Counted from the stretch's first letter, positions 48,242 to 59,139 are shown. The stretch: DNA of 64,000 bases from Actinomadura opuntiae (GCF_030283205.1 NZ_JASNWF010000004.1:248001-312000), one strand, 5' to 3'. Notes: generated by a model not told the origin, from the letters alone. Translations and numbers: made by a program.

Positions 48242-48892
48242 TCAGTCCTCGACGAGCCTGATCACTCCGTAGTCCCAGCCCCTTCGGCGGTAGACGACCG
48301 AGGGATGCCCGGTCGCCTTGTCGCGGTACAGGAAGAAGTCGTGCCCCACGAGCTCCATCTCGAAGAGCGCCTGCTCGATGCCCATCGGCTCGGCCTCGTG
48401 GAACTTCTCGCGGACGACGACGGGGCCGTCGCCCTCCATCGGGATCGGCACGATGCCCTCGTCCGCCGGCGCCTGCGCGGCCGCGGTCTCCTCCTCGGCG
48501 ACCGCCGTGGCCGTGCTCGCCGGCGCGGGCGACGGCACCGGCTCGGGGACCGGTTCCATCGTGGCGAGCTTCGCGCGGCCCTTGCCGCCGTGGGCCTTGC
48601 GGCGCCCGCCGTCGCGGCGCAGCCGCGACTCAAGCTTGTCGAGCGCCAGGTCGAGGGCTCCGTAGCGGTCGTCGGCGGCGGCTTCGGCCCGGATCACCGG
48701 ACCCCGGGAGCGGATCGTGAGCTCCACTCGTTCGCGCTGGTCGGCGAGCCGCGGGTTGCGTTCCTCGGACACCTCCACATCCACGCGGATGACCTTCTGG
48801 TCGAGCCGCTCGATCTTGGCGAGTTTGCTGTCGACGTGCCGCCGGAACCGGTCGTTGATCTCGGTGTGCCGGCCCCTCACGATGATGTCCAC
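48242..48892 (-). CDS. hpf: Long hibernation promoting factor (ribosome dimerisation)
   Basis: HPF binds the 30S subunit and silences ribosomes in stationary phase. The 216-residue long form has the N-terminal RaiA fold (VDIIVRGRHTEINDRFRRHVDSKL, about 1-100), a linker rich in Pro, Ala and Glu, and a C-terminal dimerisation domain with IVREKFHEAEPMGIEQALFEMELVGHDFFLYRD split here as VVVREKFHEAEPM and ALFEMELVGHDFFLYRD. The linker is unusually long and acidic. GTG 48892 follows a run of six G. Almost 700 bp without a gene lie upstream. Confidence 0.94.
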   Translation of the reverse strand: MDIIVRGRHTEINDRFRRHVDSKLAKIERLDQKVIRVDVEVSEERNPRLADQRERVELTIRSRGPVIRAEAAADDRYGALDLALDKLESRLRRDGGRRKAHGGKGRAKLATMEPVPEPVPSPAPASTATAVAEEETAAAQAPADEGIVPIPMEGDGPVVVREKFHEAEPMGIEQALFEMELVGHDFFLYRDKATGHPSVVYRRRGWDYGVIRLVED

Positions 48893-49585
48893 GCGGGACC
48901 CCCCTTCTCCCGGTTGCGTTCCGCGCCCGGTACGAGGCCCCTGACGGCCCCGTCCGCGCACCACAGCTCGGTGGGTCGCACCCGCCCGGCCGACCTGGTC
49001 TTCGTCCCCACATCCGCCTGCTGAGGGGCTCGCGGCGCTCTCGCCACTACTGCCCTTCTCCCGGTTCGGGGGATGTCGGATCCCTCGACGGGGCAGGACT
49101 TACCTCTAAGGCGCACCGTGATCGGTCGACGAGAAGTCGCCTTACGTGGGCCGTTTCGCCTGCGCCTGGCATCGGCTAGCCGGACCGCCTTCCGTGCTCC
49201 TGACGAGCACTGCGATCCGACGCAACCACGGACCCGGGCGGGTGCCATGTCAGGAACGCTAACCCCTTACGCCTCGAATGTCAGGGGGGTGCGGCGAGGA
49301 AAAACTCACGGACCGTCATCGAGAGCCCTCGCAGCGGTGCCGCCCGCCGCGTCCGGGAGACGGCCCGAATGACGCGGAGGCCCCTGGCCCGGGGCGGTGT
49401 GCGCCGCCACGGCGCCCAGGTCAGACCCGTGTGGCCGACCAGTGAGTTTGAGGAAATCTCTCCTCGCCCCGGGAGCTGATGTGACCCGAATTACCCGCGT
49501 ATGTCGGCCGACGTCGCCCATGCGTCGACCGGGGTGGCTACGCATGGTAGCTACCTGCCCTTCCGGCCCGCCGACGTGAAGAAAG
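48893..49585. other. Long intergenic region between comF and hpf
   Basis: This 693-bp gap, the longest in the window, precedes hpf. I see short direct repeats TGTCAGG (about 49246 and 49279), an inverted GAGGAAATCTCTCCTC (about 49450), and short Arg-rich frames, but no gene. A long untranslated leader or a small RNA is possible; neither is supported by a visible hallmark. Confidence 0.45.
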
Positions 49586-50314
49586 TCACCATGCCCGGCG
49601 CAGCGGCGTGGCCGCCACGGTCGCGGCCGCCGTCACCTCCGCGCCCGCCGCTCGCAGTGCCCGTGCCGCCTCGGCCAGCGAGGCGCCCGTCGTGACCACG
49701 TCGTCGACCAGGACGACCCGCCGGCCGGCGAGGCCCGCGCGGGGCGCCGCCTCCAGCGCGCCGCGCAGGTTGACCCTGCGCGCCGCGGCGCCGAGGCCCG
49801 CCTGGTCGGCGACCCGCCGGCACTGGCGCAGCCCGTCGAGCGCGACCACCGGGACCCCGGCGGCCCGCAGCCGGCGCACCGCGACCGCCACGGCCTGCCG
49901 CATGGGATCGTGGCCCCGCCGCCGCGCTGCGCCCCGCCGCGACGGCACCCACACGACCGGCATCTCCCCCTGCGACGCCCCTGAGGCGCCCGGAGGCGGG
50001 CCGGGCCCGCCCGGCGGGCCGCCGTCCCACAGCCCCGGCAGCGCCGCGTCCACCGCCCGCGCCAGCGCCTGCCCGAGCGGGACGGCGAGCGCCGTCCGGC
50101 CGTGCTCCTTGTAGGCCGAGAAGATCTTCTGGACCGGGCCCTCGTACGCCGCGACCGTCCACGGGGGCGGGAGGCCGGCGGGCGCCGGACGCGCGGGCCG
50201 GGCGGGACCGGACAGCGCGGCCGCGCATCCGCCGCACAGCAGGACGGGCTGGCCGCCGCACCCCGCGCAGTGCTCGGGGAGCAGGAAGTCGATGAGGTCG
50301 CCGAGGAAGCTCAT
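49586..50314 (-). CDS. comF: ComF family phosphoribosyltransferase-like protein
   Basis: The 242-residue protein has an N-terminal zinc finger with Cys16, Cys19, Cys27 and Cys30 (HCAGCGGQPVLLCGGC) and a C-terminal type I phosphoribosyltransferase fold with the PRPP loop VVLVDDVVTTGASL. ComF/GntX proteins act in DNA uptake in some bacteria; the role in actinobacteria is unclear. A Pro/Gly-rich insertion (WDGGPPGGPGPPPGASG) sits between the halves. It lies below lpqB, with two DnaA boxes in its upstream region. Confidence 0.9.
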   Translation of the reverse strand: MSFLGDLIDFLLPEHCAGCGGQPVLLCGGCAAALSGPARPARPAPAGLPPPWTVAAYEGPVQKIFSAYKEHGRTALAVPLGQALARAVDAALPGLWDGGPPGGPGPPPGASGASQGEMPVVWVPSRRGAARRRGHDPMRQAVAVAVRRLRAAGVPVVALDGLRQCRRVADQAGLGAAARRVNLRGALEAAPRAGLAGRRVVLVDDVVTTGASLAEAARALRAAGAEVTAAATVAATPLRRAW

Positions 50315-50363
50315 GACCTCGACGATGCCCGCCCCGCCCGGCCGCCGAAAACCCTCCGCCGAA

Positions 50364-50396
50364 ATGTGGATAACCCCGCCGCGAAGTTATCCACAT
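50364..50396. promoter_or_regulatory. Inverted pair of DnaA boxes between lpqB and comF
   Basis: TGTGGATAA and TTATCCACA, both exact consensus boxes, form a perfect 11-bp inverted repeat with an 11-nt centre in the 129-bp gap upstream of comF. A terminator stem for lpqB would look alike, but two perfect consensus boxes are notable. Confidence 0.6.
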
Positions 50397-50443
50397 CTCC
50401 GCGTTCGGCCTCCGCGGAGCCGCCTGAGCCGCTCCTGGCCGGC

Positions 50444-52264
50444 TCAGCGGGCGTAGCTGGGGTCCCGGGCCGGGGTCGGGCAGATCCAGGGGCTGTAGGA
50501 GGTGATCGGCGGGCGCTGGCGGCACACCTGGTCCTTGCCGGACGAGCTGGTGCCGATCAGTACCGGCGCTCCGGGGGCGGCCGCGATGGTGCGCGGCTCG
50601 CCCAGGGCACCGACGCCAAGGGACGTTATGGCGCTGCCGCTCACCGGCATCAGATACGGCAGCGTCTGGGAGTCGCGCTTGGCGCGGCCGAGCACGGCGA
50701 GGGTGTCGTAGTCGCGCCATGCCAGATCGACGGCGGTCTGCAGCTCCGACGAGACGGGCAGGAACGAGCCCACGTCCACGGAACCGTCGGTCCCGACGGC
50801 GATCCGCCCAATCTGCACTTCGGGACGTCCGTCGATGCGGACGATGACGGCGGCGCGGACCCCGTCGCGGGCCACGTGGAAGGCGAGCACCTGCCGTCCG
50901 CCGAGCCCCCAGTGGGCGGCGCGCACGGGCGCCTTGCCGGGACGCCGCACCCACAGCCAGGAGGCCTTCGGCGTGCTCTCCACGGCCCACAGGCTGCCGT
51001 CGCGGCTCCATGAGGGGGCCGTGAAACGGGCGCCGCGGTGGGCGTTCAGCAGCACGCGCGCGGGCGGGCCCCCGGCGACGGGCGCGGCGGTGATGAGCTG
51101 GTCGCCCTCGGCGCTGAGCCCGGCGAGTTCCTGGTAGTTCGGCGATACGGCGGGGTGGGACAGCCGCCCGGCAGGGCCCGTCACGACGGGCTGGGCACGG
51201 TCGCCTTGGAGGGTGCCGATAAAGCCTGCCGTTCCGGCGACATAGGCGGTCTGGCGGATCTGCTCGTCCGGGTCCTGCCCGTCGGGCGAGTTGCCGTCCC
51301 AGGCGTGCACCGACTGGGTGGAGTCCGTGCCGTCGGGCGTGACGGTTTCGCCGCCGATCTGCAGTCGCCAGCGCTTGATCTCCGAGAGCTGCCGCAGCGT
51401 CCAGCTGAGCTGTGCGGACATGCGCTCCACGTTGCCGCCGCGGGCCTCCTGGGTGAGGTCGACGGTGGCGAGGTCCTTGTCGATGTGGACGTTGCCGCCG
51501 CGCAGCCTCGTCCCTTCGGGGAACGCACTCCGCACCGCACCGTCCAGCCACGAGGTGGGCCCGGACAGCAGCGCTTGGACGAGCTGGGTAGGCAACGTCT
51601 CACGGTCCACTACAGGCAGGAAGATGCCGTTGGGGACGAGCGTGTGTTGGTCAGGCGCGAAGAAGTACAGGTTGACGGTGCGCATAGCGCGTTCGACGTC
51701 GTCCTTGGTCAGGAACAGGCCCGCCTTGTCGTTTCCGGGCAGCCCGGTGATGCGCCATACGCCCTGCTGGGTCTTGGCAAGCTGGAAGCTGGCGTCGAAG
51801 CTTTTCGGGGACGCCGTGTACTGCCCGTCGGAGGCGATGGTGCCGAGCTGGTCGCCGGTGACGTGAACGGTGGCCTCGTTGGCGGACGTCTGCTCGACGT
51901 GCGGGTCGACCAGCCGGCTGGACAGGACGTCCACGTACGGCCTGAGGCCGGGGTCCCAGGCGTTGGGGGTGCTGAGGTACTCCTTGGCGACCTTGTGGCC
52001 GTCGTCGAAGCTCGCGGAGGCCGTGAGGAAGCCGGAGACGACCTGGGTGGGCGTCCAGTCCGGCTGGGGGTTGACGGGGATCAGGCGGACGTACGGGTCG
52101 TCCACGCGCTCGGCCTTCTCCGCGGGCTTGCCCGTGACCACCTGGCCGCCGGTGGGCACGTTGGCGCAGCCGGTCATGCAGAGGACGAGAACGACCGCGA
52201 CGGCGACGGCGGGCCGTACCCGCCCGGCGTGGAGGCGGTGCGTTGCGCGGCGGTCGCCGGTCAA
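50444..52264 (-). CDS. lpqB: Lipoprotein LpqB (MtrAB accessory protein)
   Basis: LpqB binds the extracellular part of the sensor MtrB in mycobacteria and dampens MtrA signalling. The 606-residue protein has a signal peptide ending MTGC (Cys33), a GerMN-like domain (about 195-310, with FFAPDQHTLVPNGIFLPVVDRE and LLSGPTSWLDGAVRSAFPEG) and a C-terminal beta-propeller-like part. TTG 52264 overlaps the mtrB stop as TTGA and lies behind GGAGGCAGGGG. Its position as the last gene of mtrA-mtrB-lpqB is conserved. Confidence 0.94.
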   Translation of the reverse strand: MTGDRRATHRLHAGRVRPAVAVAVVLVLCMTGCANVPTGGQVVTGKPAEKAERVDDPYVRLIPVNPQPDWTPTQVVSGFLTASASFDDGHKVAKEYLSTPNAWDPGLRPYVDVLSSRLVDPHVEQTSANEATVHVTGDQLGTIASDGQYTASPKSFDASFQLAKTQQGVWRITGLPGNDKAGLFLTKDDVERAMRTVNLYFFAPDQHTLVPNGIFLPVVDRETLPTQLVQALLSGPTSWLDGAVRSAFPEGTRLRGGNVHIDKDLATVDLTQEARGGNVERMSAQLSWTLRQLSEIKRWRLQIGGETVTPDGTDSTQSVHAWDGNSPDGQDPDEQIRQTAYVAGTAGFIGTLQGDRAQPVVTGPAGRLSHPAVSPNYQELAGLSAEGDQLITAAPVAGGPPARVLLNAHRGARFTAPSWSRDGSLWAVESTPKASWLWVRRPGKAPVRAAHWGLGGRQVLAFHVARDGVRAAVIVRIDGRPEVQIGRIAVGTDGSVDVGSFLPVSSELQTAVDLAWRDYDTLAVLGRAKRDSQTLPYLMPVSGSAITSLGVGALGEPRTIAAAPGAPVLIGTSSSGKDQVCRQRPPITSYSPWICPTPARDPSYAR

Positions 52265-53907
52265 TCCCCTGCCTCCAGTTCGGCGAAGAGGGGCCGCGCG
52301 TCGCCCGCTCCGGGCGGGACCAGCGGAAGGGGCGATCCCCGTAGCTCGGTTCCGGCGACGCGTGGCAGCGACAGGCGGAACTGGGAGCCGACACCGGGTT
52401 CGCCCCATGCCTGCAGCCATCCGCCGTGGAGCTGGGCGTCCTCCCTGGAGATGGACAGTCCCAGCCCGGTGCCGCCGGTGGTGCGTGCGCGCGCGGGGTC
52501 CGCGCGCCAGAAGCGGTCGAAGACCATCTGCCCCTCCCCCGGTTTGAGGCCGACACCGTGGTCGCGCACGGCGACGGCGACGGCGTCGCGGTCGGCGGCG
52601 ACCGACACCACGATGTCCTCGCCCTCGCCGTGCTCGACGGCGTTGACGACGAGGTTGCGCAAAATGCGCTCCACCCTGCGGCGGTCCACTTCGGCCATGC
52701 ACGGCTCGCCGGGCAGCTGCAGGACGACCTTGCTGCCCTTGCGTTCTGCCAGGCCCTGGATATCGCCGACGACCCGCAGCACCAGGTCGCGCATGTCGAG
52801 TGACTCGGCGTCGAGCGTCGCGGCGCCAGCGTCGTGGCGGCTGATCTCCAGCAGGTCGGCGAGCAGGGACTCGAAGCGTTCGAGCTGGCTCTGCAGCAGT
52901 TCGGCCGAGCGGCCCACGGCAGGGTCGTCGAAGGTGTCGCGGTTCTCATAGAGCATGTCGGCCGCGATCCTGATGGTGGTCAGGGGCGTGCGGAGCTCAT
53001 GGGAGACGTCGGAGACGAACTGGCGCTGCAACTGCGACAGGTCCTCCAGCTCGCCGATCTTCTCCTGGAGGTTGGCGGCCATGTCGTTGAAGGAGCGGGC
53101 CAGGCGCGCCAGATCGTCCTCACCGCGCACCCGCATGCGCTCTTCCAGCCGTCCTGCGGCGAGCCTCTGCGCTCCTTGCGCGGCCAGCCGCACCGGGATG
53201 ACGACCTGGCGCGTCACCAGGGAGGCGATGGCGGCCAAGAGCAGCACCAGGACGACGCCTACGCCGACCATGGAGCGGCTCACGTTGGTGAGGGTCCGCT
53301 GCTCCTGCTCCAGGGGGAACAGGTAGTACAGCTCGAACTGCCCGGCCTTGCCGCCCACGATGAGGCCGCGCTCGGACGGATGGCCCCCTACATAGGTGAG
53401 CTTGCCGTAGGTGTAGGCGCGCGCCCCCGCAGGGGCGTGCTTGAGCTCCTCCCTAAGGCGCTTCGGGACGCTCTCCTTGCGGAGTTCGTTGGTCGCGTAC
53501 CCGTCGAAGTACTCGGCGGTGGTGTCGCGGATGTACACCTCGTACAGGCCGGACGGGCCGCTGCGCGCCTTCAGCCGGTTCACCACGGCGTTGAGGCGGG
53601 TGCCGTCCTCCGAGGCGGCTGACGTGTTCCCCAGGTCCCGCTGTACCTGCGCCAGGCCCTCGTCCAGTTGAAGCCGGGCGGCCTTGACCTTCCCGTCCAT
53701 CAGGGCGGACGACACCTGCTGCATCAGGAAGGCGCCCAGGATCGCCACCACGATCGCCGAGATGAACAGCGTCGAGGTGACCACGCGCACCTGGATGGAG
53801 CGCCGCCAGCGCATGTAGCCGCGGCGCGCCGTGCCGCGCAGGACCCGCCGCAGCGTCACCAGGCCGTACCGCGCCAGACGCCTGGCCCTCGTCGTGCCGG
53901 CCTTCAC
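52261..53907 (-). CDS. mtrB: Sensor histidine kinase MtrB
   Basis: MtrB phosphorylates MtrA and responds to division and osmotic cues. The 548-residue protein has membrane helices at about 44-66 and 212-233 around an extracellular sensor, a HAMP domain (RQVVIPVRLAAQGAQRLAAG), the phosphorylated His303 in FVSDVSHELRTPLTTIR, and the ATPase domain with NAVEHGEGE, VRDHGVGL and GGTGLGLSIS. It follows mtrA by 79 bp and overlaps lpqB by four bases. Confidence 0.96.
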   Translation of the reverse strand: MKAGTTRARRLARYGLVTLRRVLRGTARRGYMRWRRSIQVRVVTSTLFISAIVVAILGAFLMQQVSSALMDGKVKAARLQLDEGLAQVQRDLGNTSAASEDGTRLNAVVNRLKARSGPSGLYEVYIRDTTAEYFDGYATNELRKESVPKRLREELKHAPAGARAYTYGKLTYVGGHPSERGLIVGGKAGQFELYYLFPLEQEQRTLTNVSRSMVGVGVVLVLLLAAIASLVTRQVVIPVRLAAQGAQRLAAGRLEERMRVRGEDDLARLARSFNDMAANLQEKIGELEDLSQLQRQFVSDVSHELRTPLTTIRIAADMLYENRDTFDDPAVGRSAELLQSQLERFESLLADLLEISRHDAGAATLDAESLDMRDLVLRVVGDIQGLAERKGSKVVLQLPGEPCMAEVDRRRVERILRNLVVNAVEHGEGEDIVVSVAADRDAVAVAVRDHGVGLKPGEGQMVFDRFWRADPARARTTGGTGLGLSISREDAQLHGGWLQAWGEPGVGSQFRLSLPRVAGTELRGSPLPLVPPGAGDARPLFAELEAGD

Positions 53908-53986
53908 GACGGGTCCTTGCGGCGGGGAGTGCTCTCGGTCATCGGCGTGCCGTTCCGGCTGTCACGAGGGGTGCGGTACCGCGAGG

Positions 53987-54673
53987 TCAGGCGGGACCGG
54001 CCTTGTAGCCGACGCCGCGCACGGTGACGACGATCTCGGGCCGCTCGGGATCCTTCTCGATCTTGGCGCGGAGCCGCTGCACGTGGACGTTCACCAGCCG
54101 GGTGTCGGCGGCGTGCCGGTAGCCCCAGACCTGCTCCAGCAGGACCTCGCGGGTGAACACCTGGCGCGGCTTGCGGGCCAGCGCGACGAGCAGGTCGAAC
54201 TCCAGCGGGGTGAGGGGGATGTGGCGGTCGCCGCGCTTCACCGAGTGCCCGGCCACGTCGATCGTGATGTCGCCGATCTGCAGGGTCTCGGGGGCGGGCT
54301 CGTCGGTGCGGCGCAGGCGCGCGCGCACACGAGCGACCAGCTCCTTGGGCTTGAACGGCTTGACGATGTAGTCGTCGGCGCCCGATTCCAGGCCGAGGAC
54401 CACGTCGACGGTGTCGCTCTTGGCGGTCAGCATGACGATCGGCACGCCCGACTCGGCGCGGATCTGCCGGCAGACGTCGATGCCGTCGGCGCCCGGCAGC
54501 ATCAGGTCCAGCAGCACCAGGTCGGGCCGAGTCTCCCGGAACGCCTCGAGTGCCTTGTCGCCGTCGTGGACGAACGACGGCTCGAAGCCCTCGCCCCTCA
54601 GCACGATGCCGAGCATCTCGGCGAGCGCGAGATCGTCGTCGACGACCAGTACACGTCCTCTCATGGCCCTCAT
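53987..54673 (-). CDS. mtrA: Response regulator MtrA
   Basis: MtrA is an OmpR-type master regulator of cell-wall, division and developmental genes. The 228-residue protein has phosphoacceptor Asp56 in LVLLDLMLP, Thr in IVMLTAKSD, Lys in DDYIVKPFKPKEL and a winged helix ending EVLLEQVWGYRHAADTRLVNVHVQRLR. Three candidate starts lie within five codons (54679 GTG, 54673 ATG, 54664 ATG); I give the middle one. It heads the mtrA-mtrB-lpqB operon. Confidence 0.96.
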   Translation of the reverse strand: MRAMRGRVLVVDDDLALAEMLGIVLRGEGFEPSFVHDGDKALEAFRETRPDLVLLDLMLPGADGIDVCRQIRAESGVPIVMLTAKSDTVDVVLGLESGADDYIVKPFKPKELVARVRARLRRTDEPAPETLQIGDITIDVAGHSVKRGDRHIPLTPLEFDLLVALARKPRQVFTREVLLEQVWGYRHAADTRLVNVHVQRLRAKIEKDPERPEIVVTVRGVGYKAGPA

Positions 54674-55101
54674 CGTCACAAAGTCGGGGTTCGGTGGAGT
54701 GGGGTGAGACGCTCCGGCCCCACCTCGCCAGGGAGAGATATGCCTTGGCGTGCAAGGTTACCTGCGTTTGCCTCGTACATGACTCCTCCAGGCGTCCGGG
54801 GGGCGGCCCCTGGCGCGCGCCAGGGCGCCGCATGACAGGCGGGCCACCTTACGCGCGCCTTATGCGGCGCCCCATACAAGGGCGGAATTGTAAACGGGAC
54901 TCCCGAAACCCATGCCGGGTTGACCGGGATCGGCAGCTTTCGTCCGGTACGCGGGGCCGGCCGGGCACAGATCGCCATCGACCGGCCCGGTGACGGCATT
55001 TACGACGGCTCGCCCGTGACAGGATGACCTGACCGGCGGCCGCGGCCACCCTGGACCGTCCACGCCGGGACAACCCCCGCCGAAAATCGCAGGGAGCCGA
55101 C
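54674..55101. other. Divergent promoter region of mtrA and the GDPD-membrane-domain gene
   Basis: The 428 bp separate two operons. A GGTTACC element (about 54767), containing the GTAAC half-site word known for MtrA, and TTGTAAAC near 54889 may be regulator sites. No gene or strong stem is seen. Confidence 0.4.
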
Positions 55102-56208
55102 ATGCCGGGACCGGACGGCTGGGACGACGACGCGGACACCGACGTCCCGTTCCGCCCCATGTCCATCTCGGAGATGCTCGACGGCGCCATCGCCGGGATC
55201 CGGCGCCGTCCCCGTACGGCGCTGGGCATCTCCCTGGCGTTCAGCACGGTCATCCAGGTGGCGAGCTCCCTGGCGGCGTACTTCTTCATCGGCAACGAGG
55301 CGCGCGACGAGGTGACGCCGGGTCTGCTCATCCGGTCCTTCGGGGCGCAGTTGACCCTCGCGCTCATGGGCCTGGTGCTGTCGGCCTACGGGATCCTGGT
55401 CCTGTCGGGGTTGCTCGCGCCGATCCTGGGCCGCGAGCTGGTCGGCCTGCCGATCGCGCCGCGCCAGGCCTGGCGGGATGCCCGGCCACGTCTGGGCCGC
55501 CTCGCCGCTACGGCGGCGGTGGTGCTGCTGGTGCCGCTCCTGGGGATGACGGTGCCGATCCTCCCGTTCATCCTCCTGGTGGCCTCCGGCGCCCATCCGG
55601 CGCTTGGAGCGCTGGCGGCGATCGTCGGCTTCCCCATCGGCATAGGGCTGATGGTGTGGTCGTACATCCTGCTGGTGCAGGCCGTACCCGCCGTGGTGCT
55701 GGAGCGTACGACGGTCGGGGGCGCGCTGCGCCGGGCCCGGGTGCTCTCCAAGGGCCGGTGGTTCCGCACGTGCGGAACCCTGCTGCTGGCGATCCTCATC
55801 ACGGTGTTCATGGGTTTCTTCGCCCTGCGGATCCCGTTCCTGGTCATCCAGCTGGTCTTCTTCGGCATCGGCTCCGATGACGGGTCGACGATGGGCGAGC
55901 TCGCGGTCGACACGGTAGGGCGCATCATCAGCTGGGCGGTGGTGCTGCCGTTCGACGCCGGCGTCATCGCACTGCTGTACATGGACCGCCGGATGCGCCG
56001 CGAGGGACTCGACTTGGACTTGCGTACGAGAGGACGATCCGCCGCCGCGGTCGCGGCCGGTTCCGGCCGTGACGGCGCCGACTCCGGCCCTGCGTCCGGC
56101 CCCGCTAACGATGGCGACGGCGATGGTGAGGGCTTCATCGACCTGTGGCGGCCGCGCCCCGTGGGCGCGTGGAGGGGCACCGGTCCGGAAGCGGGGGCGC
56201 GTCCGTGA
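55102..56208 (+). CDS. Multi-pass membrane protein, GDPD membrane-domain family
   Basis: The 368-residue protein matches the membrane domain found on glycerophosphodiester phosphodiesterases but has no catalytic domain. It opens with an acidic head and RPMSISEMLDGAIAGIRRRPR, then about six hydrophobic segments (around 42-62, 78-105, 132-160, 165-190, 225-255, 275-295). The C-terminus is an Ala/Gly/Asp-rich cytoplasmic tail. GGGAG precedes the ATG. It is the first gene of a tight five-gene run ending in DUF58 (overlaps of 1-7 bp), which suggests it works with the MoxR-DUF58 system. Confidence 0.88.
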   Translation: MPGPDGWDDDADTDVPFRPMSISEMLDGAIAGIRRRPRTALGISLAFSTVIQVASSLAAYFFIGNEARDEVTPGLLIRSFGAQLTLALMGLVLSAYGILVLSGLLAPILGRELVGLPIAPRQAWRDARPRLGRLAATAAVVLLVPLLGMTVPILPFILLVASGAHPALGALAAIVGFPIGIGLMVWSYILLVQAVPAVVLERTTVGGALRRARVLSKGRWFRTCGTLLLAILITVFMGFFALRIPFLVIQLVFFGIGSDDGSTMGELAVDTVGRIISWAVVLPFDAGVIALLYMDRRMRREGLDLDLRTRGRSAAAVAAGSGRDGADSGPASGPANDGDGDGEGFIDLWRPRPVGAWRGTGPEAGARP

Positions 56209-56891
56209 TGCTCGATCCGATCGGCCGCGACGAGGCCCGCGACATGGCCCGCCGGGAGCTGGACAAGCAGATCTACCAGCGGGACAAGCCGTCCTGGCTG
56301 GAGCGGATGTGGGACCGCTTCACCGACTGGATCCATGACCTGTTCAGCCACGCCGCCCAGCCGAACGCGCACGGCAATGGCGGCGGCTGGATCTCGATAG
56401 CGGTCATCGTGGTGATCGCCCTGATCGCTGTGGCGCTGGTCGTGTGGCTGATGTGGGACCGCCGCAACCCGCGCTCCAGGAAGGACCCGCTCCTGGAGGA
56501 CAACCCCTCAACCGCCCTCGACCACCGGGAGGCCGCGGAGCGGCTCGCCGGTCAGGGCCAGTGGGCCGAGGCCATCCGGGAAAGGCTCCGCGCCATCGCC
56601 CGCGATCTCGAGGAACGGGCGGTCCTCGCGCCGCGTCCCGGCCGTACGGCGGACGAGCTGGCGGCGGAGGCCGGCGAGGCGGTGCCGGACCTCGCGGACG
56701 CGCTGCGCGCCGGCGTACGGATCTTCGATGACGTCTGGTACGGCGACCGCCCTGGCACCGCGGACGGGTACGCGCAGGTCAAGGAGCTGGACGAGCGGTT
56801 GCGCGCGGCGCGTCCGAAGCCGCTGGAGTCCGACGGGCTCGTCCCGGCGGCGGCCGGCGCCGACGACCCGGACGGGGCCCCGCGATGGTGA
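56208..56891 (+). CDS. DUF4129 membrane protein
   Basis: The 227-residue protein has one membrane helix (about 62-82) and a C-terminal DUF4129 domain (DHREAAERLAGQGQWAEAIRERL...VRIFDDVWYG) resembling transglutaminase-associated tails. Its ATG overlaps the previous stop by one base; a GTG one codon upstream is an alternative. It is translationally coupled to both neighbours and probably assembles with them at the membrane. Confidence 0.88.
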   Translation: MLDPIGRDEARDMARRELDKQIYQRDKPSWLERMWDRFTDWIHDLFSHAAQPNAHGNGGGWISIAVIVVIALIAVALVVWLMWDRRNPRSRKDPLLEDNPSTALDHREAAERLAGQGQWAEAIRERLRAIARDLEERAVLAPRPGRTADELAAEAGEAVPDLADALRAGVRIFDDVWYGDRPGTADGYAQVKELDERLRAARPKPLESDGLVPAAAGADDPDGAPRW

Positions 56892-58077
56892 TCCAGTCGC
56901 CGCCCCAGGGACGGCAGGAGCAGGGCGAGCCGTCCGCCCGGCAAGTCGCCGGACGCCGCTGGCGGTCGGCGCGCGGCGTCGTGGCGGCGCTGTTCGTCAT
57001 GGTCGTGATCGCGGTCGTCCTGGCCGCGCTGCGCCCGTCCGACTCGCCGGAACGGCTCGATCCGACCTCCCCGAAGAAGGACGGCTCGCGCGCGCTCGCG
57101 GAGATCCTCAAGCAGCACGGGACGTCCGTGACGGTGGCGAGGCACGCCGAGCAGGCCGTCGACCGGTCCGGCCCCGGCACCGTCATGGTGGTGACGCGCA
57201 GCGAGCGGCTCACGCAGAACGACATCGACCGGATGAGGGGTGCGCAAGGCGCCCTCCTGCTCGTCGAACCCACGACGCCCGTACTGGAGGCCCTCGCACC
57301 GGGCGTGGAGATGAACGGCACCAGCTTCGCTAACGCGGCCGAACCCGGATGCTCGCTCCAGGCCGCCACGCTCGCGGGCGCGGTGGCGTTCGACCAGTCG
57401 CAGACCTATGAGGCGCCCGGCAACGCCGTCGCCTGCTACAGGGCGGACGAGCAGGCGCGGCTCGTCCAGGTCCAGGACGGTCCCCGGACCGTCACGGTTC
57501 TGGGCTCCAGCGCGCCGCTGACCAATCTGCATCTCGCGGACGAGGGCAACGCGGCGCTGCTGATGAACCTCGCGGGGGCGCGCCAGTCCGTGGTGTGGCT
57601 GGCCCCCGACATCCCCACCGAGGGCGCCGGGGCGGGGCAGGAGTCGCTGACCGACCTGCTGCCGTTCGGCGTCAAGCTGTTCTTCCTGGAGCTGGTCGTC
57701 GCGGTCGTGCTCGTGGCGCTGTGGCGGGGCCGGCGGCTCGGCCCCGTCGTGGCGGAGGCGCTCCCCGTGGTCGTCCGCTCCGCCGAGACGGTCGAGGGGC
57801 GCGCGCGCCTGTACCGGGCCGCCCGTGCCCGGGACCGGGCCGCGGGCGCGCTGCGCTCGGGCGCCCGCGAACGCCTCGTCCCGCTCCTCGGCCTGCCGCG
57901 CACCAGCGCGCAGGACCCCGCGGCCGCGCAGGAGATCGTCACGGCCGTGGCCCGCCGGACCGCCCACGACGAGGCGTACGTCGGCGCGGCCCTGTACGGT
58001 CCCGACCCCCTGGACGACGCCGGGCTGATCGCCCTCACCGCCGTCCTCGACGACCTGGAAAGGCAGGTACGCCAGTC

Positions 58078-58081
<4 letters not shown>
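56885..58081 (+). CDS. DUF4350 membrane protein
   Basis: The 398-residue protein has a single helix near the N-terminus (about 30-48), a large extracytoplasmic DUF4350 part resembling ABC-type gliding proteins (SRALAEILKQHGTSVTVARH, GALLLVEPTTPV), and a second helix (about 260-280) followed by a cytoplasmic tail. It overlaps DUF4129 by seven bases and the moxR start by four. The role is unknown; DUF4350 commonly accompanies MoxR and DUF58 in actinobacteria. Confidence 0.9.

Positions 58082-59138
<1,057 letters not shown>

Positions 59139-59139
<1 letters not shown>

Noticed and set aside
49073-49372. 99-residue plus-strand frame in the hpf-comF gap
   Set aside because: No ribosome-binding site, biased Arg/Pro/Ala composition and no domain.
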